From Erpobdella octoculata (lineage: Eukaryota; Annelida; Clitellata; Hirudinida; Erpobdellidae), in NCBI GenBank assembly GCA_963978895.1, contig OZ022244.1, positions 21,329,992 to 21,393,991 on the forward strand: 64,000 nt of DNA. The letters are read 5' to 3'. Under the pieces are notes generated by a model. The model saw only the letters and a list, made by a program, of their open reading frames with translations. It made no database searches and was not told the DNA's origin. Made by a program: the position numbers and the translations under genes. Position 1 is the first letter of the stretch; every line of letters starts with the position of its first letter. This document shows positions 13,269-21,740 of this stretch, one piece after another.

Positions 13269-13401
13269 TTTATTTTAATGAATTGTCCATTATGATTATC
13301 ATTATCAAAACCACGTCACAGATGCTGACGAAAGCCTATTGCGACGTTTAAGAAAATAAACACGAACTAACATTACAGGTGCATTCAAAACTGACGATAA
13401 T

Positions 13402-13512
<111 letters not shown>

Positions 13513-13796
13513 AAGGAGGATGGTTATGATAATGGTCATGATAATGATCAAGATAATGACGACAATTTTATGGAGAGTAAACATAAAACTTCAAAAACAT
13601 CATTTGCACTTAAAACATTTTTCTCTCTTTTCAAATTAAAAAAAATTCATATGGAATAAATTTTCAAAAAAGCTGCAAATGTGTTTGTGGTACACACAGA
13701 CCAGGGAGTTCATTTCACCGACGATGTTCATTTTGTTTGTTGCTCATGAGAATCAGAACGTTTTTTGAACTTTCAGAGCGATTTCAGTCTTCAACA

Positions 13797-14045
13797 AATG
13801 AGCAGTAATTATTCAGATTATCACCCAAATGAGCAGTAATTATTCAGATTATCACCCAAATGAGCAGTAATAATTCAGATTATCACCCAAATGAGCAGTA
13901 ATTATTCAGATTATCACCCAAATGAGCAGTAATAATTCAGATTATCACCCAAATGAGCAGTAATTATTCAGATTATCACCCAAATAAGCAGTAATAATTC
14001 AGATTATCACCCAAATGAGCAGTAATTATTCAGATTATCACCCAA
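13797..14045. repeat. 31-bp minisatellite, eight units
   Basis: The unit is 31 bp and contains AAATGAGCAGTAAT and CAGATTATCACCC. The eight units cover about 248 bp. From the second unit on, the variable triplet alternates att/ata, which gives a 62-bp higher-order period. One unit has aaataagc instead of aaatgagc. Confidence 0.97.
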
Positions 14046-14166
14046 AAAAATCTGATTTATTTCGACTACACCGTTGCCATCAACAATTTTGTGTTCACCA
14101 CTATCATTATCACAACACCCATTCACACGAACTTCTTTATCATTTATTTTTAAACCCGGTCAATCA

Positions 14167-14675
14167 TTAAATCCTTTATATTAACTTTATCTTGCTTGCT
14201 TGAGTCATAAGTTGAGACCATTTGACACTTAAAAAACCAACTTCCTGTTATCCAATCAAGCTGAAGTTACATTCTATTAAATTTTCAGATCGATTGGAAA
14301 AAATGTGAATAATTAGTCAATAGATAAAATTAGTCAAAACTTTAAAAAAATTACAAATTACAATTTTTCTGAAGAGAAATGAACTTTCAGTTTTTAGTTT
14401 ATTTAAAAAAATCAATATTGAATTTTTTGATTTAAAAATTCATAATAAAAACTTTGTTTTTCCATATTGATTCAAAAGTTTCTTGTATTTTAAAGCGTTA
14501 AAAAAGTTTTAAGATTTCTTGTATTTTCAATCATCGCATACTTTACATATCAAGTATTCAAAAAACTATGGTCAATGTTTTTTTATTTAATAGACTTATA
14601 ATCGTCAACAAATAAATTGCAAACAATTTATTTGTTGCCGCCGAATTACAAAATTATGAAGGATTTAAAAAACGA
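14167..14675. mobile_element. MITE-like element with short terminal inverted repeats
   Basis: The left edge reads 'taaatcctttatattaac' and the right edge 'tatgaaggattta', which are inverted copies over about 13 bp. Inside the left part are 'ttgcttgcttga' and 'tatccaatcaagctgaag'. No coding capacity is evident. Related left ends occur at 12243, 44413 and 54522, and a roughly 100-bp short form with both ends lies at 62464-62570. Confidence 0.5.
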
Positions 14676-14839
14676 AAATTTTAACGGTTCACTTGCTTTT
14701 GCACCCAATTCATAGCAAGTCCAGTATTAGTTTTGAATTTATTCATAACTGACACCATCAACCATGACCCAATATAAGACTTGCTATCACTGCTCTCAAT
14801 TTATAGAAATACACACCCAGCACAACCAGCAGACATAGC

Positions 14840-14940
14840 CCCACCACTACCACCAACACCACCATCATCATCATCATTATCATCGTCGTCGTCGTCATCA
14901 TCATCTTTATATCATCATTGTTGTCATTGTTATCATTTTT
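14840..14940. repeat. CAC/CAT/CGT imperfect microsatellite
   Basis: Interrupted trinucleotide tract, mainly CAT and CGT. Confidence 0.9.
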
Positions 14941-15700
14941 AATCTCATTTAATTAAGCGAAAAGTTTTCAATTACTTTTTCAGATTAAATAACTAAAAAT
15001 CGATTAAATTAAACTGATTTCTTTTTCTTCAAACAAAAACTCATTTTTATTACTTAATCATCTACAATTTAAACAGTCACTTATTTTTATAATCGTGTGA
15101 TAACATATCTGTGCAGCATAAGATAGCAAACAAAAGATGATTAACACGACTACGTTCACATATGCATGCTCGGTGGTCAGGGTTATGGCTCAGCTCCGAC
15201 GACCGCAACATTGACAGCAGCGCCAGTCAAATATTTTCTTTTTACAAATTTTCCAAAAAAAATTTAATTTTAAATGTAGAATTTTTTAGTTCAAAAAATT
15301 GTCAGTTTAAAATGTCAGGTGGTTGCTAAGGACAACAACCGCTAAGAAATGAATTGTCAGAAGTTGAACCAACTCAGTTTTTTTGCTTGTTTGCCGTTAT
15401 ACAAATTTCAGTGCAAATTCCTGTTTCATATAAAAAGACACAAATATCTATGTGTAACTAATAACGAAATGATAATAAATATAATTATATTAGTATACAG
15501 TTCTGTAAAAAAAAAGTGTATTTATTAGTGTTAGTATGTCATGTTATTCATATATCAGTTAAACAACATTGCAGATATTTCATTCATCCTCTGCTACCGC
15601 ACTCTCCACCGAAAACACTTTACACCATAGATATATGCTTTACACTACACGCTAAGTTTTGCTTACACGTTCCTAAGCAACGATCTGGCTATGAGTTAAG
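14941..15700. other. AT-rich, no gene seen
   Basis: Contains no supported exon or recognised repeat. A short GC-richer island lies at 15150-15230. Confidence 0.4.
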
Positions 15701-15990
<290 letters not shown>

Positions 15991-16336
15991 TAATTATGAT
16001 GATGATGATTATGTCGTGACGATTGTGGTGAATGATGAAAAGAACGAAAATGAGGAAAGTGAAATTGATACAGTGCTAATTCATTAGGATGGCTTCCGAA
16101 CAATACAATGAATTCTCTGACCATGCGCCGTAGCAGATTCTAAACGATGACAGATCAGCTGTTAAAAAAATTCATTTAATCGCATTATTTGTTTATTAAA
16201 AAACTTGAACATTTAATTTATTCACTTTATTTCTTTATTAGAAAATTTTAACATTTAATATTAATTCTTTTTATTTTATTAAACAGACATATATTAATAA
16301 AATTTAATCATCTAGTAAAAATAAATTATTTCACAG

Positions 16337-16452
16337 GATGCACAAAGATGTTTAACGTCAGAAAAGTGAATTTGTTACTAATTATAGCTGTCTTCGTCAC
16401 GTGCTGTCAAGCCTGGAGTATTGGGCCAATCAGAAAGTCTAAAAGAGCACCT
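16337..16452 (+). CDS. Signal-peptide exon of a putative secreted peptide precursor
   Basis: An acceptor (ttatttcacag) ends at 16336 and a donor gtatgt begins at 16453. The ATG at 16348 opens 35 codons and ends in phase 0. The peptide has a basic start (MFNVRKVN), a hydrophobic core (LLLIIAVFVTCC) and a likely cleavage after QA, which fits a classical signal peptide. It continues WSIGPI and then RKSKR, a basic cluster suited to prohormone convertase. A short upstream ATG at 16338 reads five codons to a stop that overlaps the main start. Phase-0 acceptors at 37921 and 42845 are the best downstream partners. I do not recognise the family; a neuropeptide or peptide hormone is inferred. Confidence 0.5.
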
Positions 16453-16537
16453 GTATGTTTTACTTTTTTGTATAAAAAATTAAAAAATTGACTTAAAAAG
16501 TTTATTATTTAATTTTATTCAATGTCAATATGCATAT

Positions 16538-16805
16538 AAGAGGCGCGAAGGTACAGCAATAAAGTCTTTGACCTTTAAGCCTGGGATCCCGGGTTCAACT
16601 CCCGGGTAGGGAAATCCCATATTGCGTAACTTCCTTGGTCAAGGATTTCACTCTAATGGCTCAGGTCAACTCAGTTTTTCATCCTCATGTGGTAGTCAAA
16701 TGAGTACCAGTGGTTGATGCGCTGAATACGGTTGCCTGCGTTGTAGTGGTATTGAAATCGATTCATTTCGGTAGAACAACGCTAGAATTTTATCGAATTC
16801 TTTAT
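16538..16805 (+). mobile_element. tRNA-derived SINE
   Basis: A B-box-like GGTTCAACTCC at 16592-16602 sits in a self-complementary T-arm (cccggg...cccggg). A degenerate A-box region lies about 40 bp upstream. The unrelated body downstream includes 'tcactctaatggctcagg', a layout also seen at 61360-61540 ('acgcattgctcaggttgag'). No terminal poly-A is obvious. It lies just 3' of the signal-peptide exon, in the presumed intron. Confidence 0.6.
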
Positions 16806-16829
16806 TTTTTTGTTCTTTTTCTATTAGAA

Positions 16830-16905
16830 GTAGCCCGTCAAAAATGACGGATTTTTTAAATATCATTGAATACTAGAGACACCCGTCAAAAATGACAGAT
16901 TTTTT
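16830..16905. repeat. Two copies of 'CCCGTCAAAAATGAC' motif
   Basis: Two direct copies about 48 bp apart, each followed by (g/a)gatttttt. The second is preceded by 'actagagaca'. A third copy in reverse orientation lies at 2502-2532, so this is probably the end of a dispersed element. Confidence 0.45.
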
Positions 16906-17063
16906 TAATCTCATTATTTTTTTCGATTGATGCATCACCTCCTTTGATCTTTAGGATTGATACTGTACAATTGCGTAATAACTTTTATTACACGCCTGCG
17001 TGCACTAATTTTAGCAACTGCTGATTGCTGACAACTGCGGCCGCCGCGTTATGTGAAATAGCT

Positions 17064-17095
17064 AACATACATACATACATACATACATACATACA
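17064..17095. repeat. (ACAT)n microsatellite at the left edge of the non-LTR array
   Basis: About 30 bp of CATA repeat directly abuts the inverted fragment at 17096. The right edge of the array (29317 onwards) resumes with 'cacatacatacatc', so the array interrupts one ACAT tract. Confidence 0.9.
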
Positions 17096-17618
17096 TTCTA
17101 TTAGCGAAAATCCAAAAAGATGCAGCTTCAGCTGTCTGGGAGATCTCCTTGATGGCTTGAGTTTTTTCTCGGTTTGAAAAACCAAGAGCTTTCAGCAGTT
17201 TTAACATTGAGCTGCTAACCAACCCTCGAACGCCAACCTCGACTGCAAAAATTTCAGTCCTGAACCCTTTGGCATTCAAATCACATGCTAACTCCCTATA
17301 TCTCTCCTCTTTGAAAATATTGCTAGATTCCATGTTACTTTCCCATGGCACAGAGAGTTCAATCAGGAACATTGTCTTGGCCAAGTCAGAATATACAATT
17401 ATATCCGGCTTTAAGCCGCTAGATCTCACGGCTTCTGGAAATTTTCTTTCGTCATCCAAATCAGCCGAAACCGACCAATCGTCGGCAGCACCCATCACAC
17501 ATTCAAAGTCTCTTGTAGATCTGAACCTGTGGAACTTCAGATTGCCTTCTCTCAAAAAGTAGATTTTCCTTTTCTGCTGTATTCCTCTTGTCTTTGCTTT
17601 CTTACACGCTTCTTTGAC
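17096..17618 (-). mobile_element. Inverted internal fragment of the HERO-like element
   Basis: The segment is the reverse complement of 20922-21444 of copy 1 (end of the linker, zinc-knuckle exit and nuclease domain) and leaves an open minus frame there. It joins at 17616-17618, through a shared 'gac', to sequence in the forward orientation. Positions 17096-17136 and 17616-17656 are the same 41 bp in opposite directions. This is the layout expected of a 5' inversion made by twin priming during target-primed reverse transcription. Confidence 0.85.
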
Positions 17619-17952
17619 AGCTGAAGCTGCATCTTTTTGGATTTTCGCTAATAGAAAAAAGAAAGCGCTACAAGATGCACACGAAATGGTTTAGCCTTGT
17701 TTACATTGGGCGATAATCGTTCCGGCGATTTCAAGTTTTGTTTCGAACAGTTTTCTGCTGAATTTTGAATTTTCGTGTTTCAAGTTAGGAATTTGGAAAT
17801 TTTTCTCGCCGAAGGGCGTCCGCCTGATCAACGGACGTAGGCCCACCTCTCTCTTAAAAGCGTCAAGAAGTTTAAGGGCCGAAACGCTAAAAATGAGAGG
17901 TTCTTCTTCTGAAGACCTTCGGCGACGAAAGCTCGCAAAGAGTTAAAACACA
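17619..17952 (+). mobile_element. 3' end fragment of the HERO-like element (copy 0)
   Basis: Matches 21407-21740: the last 25 codons with the stop at 17692-17694, then the roughly 258-bp 3' UTR ending agttaaaacaca. One difference noted is A at 17839, where the other copies have G. Copy 1 begins directly afterwards with no target DNA between. Confidence 0.9.
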
Positions 17953-20900
17953 TTTATGAGGCATTAAGCCATTTGGCAACCGGGAAAGACCGGTGACAAC
18001 TGGGAAAGACCGTTGGCAACTGGGAAAGACCGTTGACACTTGGAAAGACAAGTGACCTCTCGGAAAGACGAGAACTTCACGGGTATCAGGCCTGGCTTAG
18101 CCGAAGTACAATCCGTTCAAATGCCGCTTCATCTTATACTACGAAATGCCCCCAGAGTTCCAACCGAAAGGAGGGGGAGAATGATGAACTCACATTCGGA
18201 CCTTTGGACAACGACCCTGCTTCTTCAACGGACCCTAATGGGGGTATGCTTCACGAGTGTGTTTGCGGTTGGAGTTTCAAGACGATCCGTGGAATGAAAG
18301 TCCACAGAACGAAAATGGGCTGCTTAACCGAATTCCGTCAACGTCCTGCATCAGATAATGCAGGTAAAACGTCGAACATTGCCGGGCCGGAGGCCAACCA
18401 CAGCCCCGACGCAGTTCAAGATGTGAATCCGGAAGTAGAAATCAGTCAACCTAGGCCAAGAATTGATTTTCCTGCAGCAGGAGATACAATTGCATGGAAA
18501 AAGTTGGACGAAACACTCTCAAAACTTCTCAAAACACGTTCAAGAAATTCATCAAATTTCAGTATGAAAGACTTCACTGATGTTATTTACGAAAAAAGCA
18601 TTGAATTGTTTGGTGTGAGACAAAAACGTCAGGTTCGAAACAATGAAGGCATGATTTCTAGACGACAAAGAGAAATCAATCAGCTGAAGAGAGAAAAGAA
18701 ACTGTTACGAAAGCGGTGGAAAAGAGCCCGGGAAAATGAAAAAGCTGGTCTCGCAGAGCTGCGGCAGAGTTTGGGGCGTCGTTTGTCTGCCCTAATGAAG
18801 GCCGAGCGTTTTCGGATAAAGAAAAGAGATCAGAGAAATGCCAGGTTTCAGTTCATCAAAGACCCATTCAAATATGGAAGAAATTTACTGGACCCACCCA
18901 AGTCAGGAACGCTTCAAGCAGACAAAGCAACGCTCGATGAATATTTTCGGTCCGCATTCCGTGACCCGCGTGGAGATCAGCAGTTAGAAGAAAGAACCGA
19001 TCTTCCAGAAATCCCACTTCCAAACTTTTCTTTCAGAGAAGGCATGATTTCGTTACTCGAAGTTACTCAATTTCTCTACAGAACAAGAAACAGATCTGCT
19101 CCTGGACCAAATGGGGTGCCATATCTCGTCTACAAAAAATGCCCAGAAGTATTGAGATTATTGCATTCTCTACTCGTGGGCTCTTGGGAAAGAAGAAGAA
19201 TTGAAAGCGAATGGCAAAGAGCAGAAGGTATCTTTATTCCGAAAGAAAAAGACTCGAAGGAAATACATCAGTTCCGCCCAATTTCATTGTTAAACGTCGA
19301 GGGAAAGATATTTTTTGCTGTCCTTGCTCGGAGACTGACAAGCTATGTAATTCAAAACAATTACATCGACAGGTCTGTTCAGAAGGGAGGAGTGCCAGGA
19401 GTACCAGGATGCATCGAACATTCGTCAGTGATCTGGGAAGCATTGAAAAGAGCTAAAGAAAATCGTCTCAGCTTGCACATTGTCTGGTTAGACTTTGCCA
19501 ATGCTTATGGAGCCGTTCGTCACCAAATGTTGTGGAGAACTCTCAGATCGCATCATGTTCCAAATTTTGTGATAGAAATGTTGCAACAGTATTTCGGACA
19601 TTTCAAATTGAGGTTGTCTACGTCCTCCTGTTCAACAGAATGGTTCCAGTTAGAGGTTGGCATAGCAATGGGCTGCTCAATTTCACCCATTCTCTTCGTA
19701 TTAGCGATGCAGCTGCTTCTGAATGCAGTGGGTTCTCGCGTGGAAGAAGCTTACGTTGGCAAAGGTATCTTGATGCCATCGGTGAAGGCCTTCATGGATG
19801 ATACAACTTTGGTTCTAAACAAATGTATCTCAATGCGACGAGCTCTTGATGCATTCAGCGGGCTGCTATCATGGTGCGGCATGAGTTTCAAGGCAACCAA
19901 GTCAAGAAGCTTATCTCTGCGACGAGGCAAGATCGACGACAACGTGACCTTTTCAGTTGCTGGCAACAGGATCCCAACATTGAGAGAAGAACCGGTTAAG
20001 AGCCTGGGAAGGTGGTATGACGATTCGCTTAACGACACTGGACGGTGTTCTGAGGTTCTTCGATCGGCATTTGAAGATATGAAGAAAATTGATGCGGCCC
20101 CACTCCAGAGCAGGTTCAAATTGTGGTTGCTTCAGTTTGTTCTATTACCGAAATTGCTTTGGCCTCTATCAATGTATGAGATGAGCTTATCATTGGTAGA
20201 AAAGCTAGAAAGGAGGATGAATAAATTTACAAGGAAATGGTTGGGTCTGCCTCCGGGATTTTCTTCGGTAGCTTTGTACAGCAAGACTGCCAAACTGAGG
20301 TTGCCACTGAAGTCTTTGGTTGAGGAGTTTAAGATAAACAAGATCCGTACGCAACTAATGCTGGATAACTCTTCGGATCAAAGAATTGTGGAGATGGGAC
20401 CTCTTGTAAAGTCCGGAAAGAAATGGGTAGCCAGAAAGGAGATCGCAGAAGCTGAAGCCTCTTTACGTTGGACAGAAAGAGTTGGGGCAGTTCAACAGGA
20501 CAAACGGGGTCTCGGGTCAACCCATCGAATTTGGTGGTCAAAAGCCAGCACCAGTGAACGAACAAGTCTGGTCATTCAGGAAAGAAAGAAAGCTATCGAG
20601 TCCCAGAGAATGATTAAGTTTGTTCAGTTATCTCAACAAGGAGACTGGACGACATGGGAAAATGCTGTTCAGCGTTCACTTTCTTGGAAAGACATTTGGC
20701 AATACACACCACTACGTTTGTCTTTTTTGATTAGATCTGTTTATGATCAACTGCCGTCATCCAGCAATCTTCGAAGATGGAAGTTGAAAGACGATGATTC
20801 GTGCATGTTATGCGGGCAATCGGAGACTCTCATTCACGTTCTTTCCTGTTGTTCGTTTTCACTTTCACACGGGAGGTACACTTGGCGTCATAACCAAGTA

Positions 20901-21740
20901 CTCCGAAAATTGCTTGACTTCGTCAAAGAAGCGTGTAAGAAAGCAAAGACAAGAGGAATACAGCAGAAAAGGAAAATCTACTTTTTGAGAGAAGGCAATC
21001 TGAAGTTCCACAGGTTCAGATCTACAAGAGACTTTGAATGTGTGATGGGTGCTGCCGACGATTGGTCGGTTTCGGCTGATTTGGATGACGAAAGAAAATT
21101 TCCAGAAGCCGTGAGATCTAGCGGCTTAAAGCCGGATATAATTGTATATTCTGACTTGGCCAAGACAATGTTCCTGATTGAACTCTCTGTGCCATGGGAA
21201 AGTAACATGGAATCTAGCAATATTTTCAAAGAGGAGAGATATAGGGAGTTAGCATGTGATTTGAATGCCAAAGGGTTCAGGACTGAAATTTTTGCAGTCG
21301 AGGTTGGCGTTCGAGGGTTGGTTAGCAGCTCAATGTTAAAACTGCTGAAAGCTCTTGGTTTTTCAAACCGAGAAAAAACTCAAGCCATCAAGGAGATCTC
21401 CCAGACAGCTGAAGCTGCATCTTTTTGGATTTTCGCTAATAGAAAAAAGAAAGCGCTACAAGATGCACACGAAATGGTTTAGCCTTGTTTACATTGGGCG
21501 ATAATCGTTCCGGCGATTTCAAGTTTTGTTTCGAACAGTTTTCTGCTGAATTTTGAATTTTCGTGTTTCAAGTTAGGAATTTGGAAATTTTTCTCGCCGA
21601 AGGGCGTCCGCCTGATCAACGGACGTGGGCCCACCTCTCTCTTAAAAGCGTCAAGAAGTTTAAGGGCCGAAACGCTAAAAATGAGAGGTTCTTCTTCTGA
21701 AGACCTTCGGCGACGAAAGCTCGCAAAGAGTTAAAACACA
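17953..21740 (+). mobile_element. HERO-like non-LTR retrotransposon, copy 1 (3788 bp)
   Basis: The unit limits were set by comparing internal junctions (17952/17953, 21740/21741, 25528/25529) with the outer right edge at 29316. The 5' part (17975-18075) has five imperfect 19-20 bp repeats with core GGGAAAGACCG. One long ORF follows, then a 258-bp 3' UTR with no poly-A tail. Full-length copies are joined head to tail without intervening bases. Confidence 0.9.
18033..21482 (+). CDS. HERO-like retrotransposon polyprotein, copy 1: zinc finger, RT, restriction-like endonuclease
   Basis: This frame has 1149 codons from a TTG at 18033 (open from 17997); the first ATG is codon 72 (18246), just before the zinc finger, so the true start is uncertain. 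Domains in order: CCHC finger (C76, C78, H91, C97); basic, coiled region about 200-270; reverse transcriptase about 330-700 with motif A DFANAYGAVRH (D487), motif B GIAMGCSISPILF and catalytic FMDD (587-590) in place of the usual YADD; thumb and linker; CCHC knuckle C924-x2-C927-x7-H935-x3-C939; PD-(D/E)xK nuclease with KPD (1033-1035), ELSVPWE (E1050) and K1066. It should nick the target and prime reverse transcription there. The FMDD context and the 'ALYSKTAKLRLP' and 'SCC' regions recall the HERO clade; R2 or NeSL are alternatives. It appears intact. Copy 1 has Ser at codon 464 (TCG). Confidence 0.88.
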   Translation: MTLGKTSDLSERRELHGYQAWLSRSTIRSNAASSYTTKCPQSSNRKEGENDELTFGPLDNDPASSTDPNGGMLHECVCGWSFKTIRGMKVHRTKMGCLTEFRQRPASDNAGKTSNIAGPEANHSPDAVQDVNPEVEISQPRPRIDFPAAGDTIAWKKLDETLSKLLKTRSRNSSNFSMKDFTDVIYEKSIELFGVRQKRQVRNNEGMISRRQREINQLKREKKLLRKRWKRARENEKAGLAELRQSLGRRLSALMKAERFRIKKRDQRNARFQFIKDPFKYGRNLLDPPKSGTLQADKATLDEYFRSAFRDPRGDQQLEERTDLPEIPLPNFSFREGMISLLEVTQFLYRTRNRSAPGPNGVPYLVYKKCPEVLRLLHSLLVGSWERRRIESEWQRAEGIFIPKEKDSKEIHQFRPISLLNVEGKIFFAVLARRLTSYVIQNNYIDRSVQKGGVPGVPGCIEHSSVIWEALKRAKENRLSLHIVWLDFANAYGAVRHQMLWRTLRSHHVPNFVIEMLQQYFGHFKLRLSTSSCSTEWFQLEVGIAMGCSISPILFVLAMQLLLNAVGSRVEEAYVGKGILMPSVKAFMDDTTLVLNKCISMRRALDAFSGLLSWCGMSFKATKSRSLSLRRGKIDDNVTFSVAGNRIPTLREEPVKSLGRWYDDSLNDTGRCSEVLRSAFEDMKKIDAAPLQSRFKLWLLQFVLLPKLLWPLSMYEMSLSLVEKLERRMNKFTRKWLGLPPGFSSVALYSKTAKLRLPLKSLVEEFKINKIRTQLMLDNSSDQRIVEMGPLVKSGKKWVARKEIAEAEASLRWTERVGAVQQDKRGLGSTHRIWWSKASTSERTSLVIQERKKAIESQRMIKFVQLSQQGDWTTWENAVQRSLSWKDIWQYTPLRLSFLIRSVYDQLPSSSNLRRWKLKDDDSCMLCGQSETLIHVLSCCSFSLSHGRYTWRHNQVLRKLLDFVKEACKKAKTRGIQQKRKIYFLREGNLKFHRFRSTRDFECVMGAADDWSVSADLDDERKFPEAVRSSGLKPDIIVYSDLAKTMFLIELSVPWESNMESSNIFKEERYRELACDLNAKGFRTEIFAVEVGVRGLVSSSMLKLLKALGFSNREKTQAIKEISQTAEAASFWIFANRKKKALQDAHEMV

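Noticed and set aside
13797..14045. CRISPR-like direct repeats
   Set aside because: Units are contiguous without unique spacers, and the genome is animal.
20922..21444. Opposite-strand frames inside each retrotransposon copy (for example 97 codons antisense to the nuclease)
   Set aside because: They recur identically in each copy only because the copies are identical; they are shadows of the real frame.
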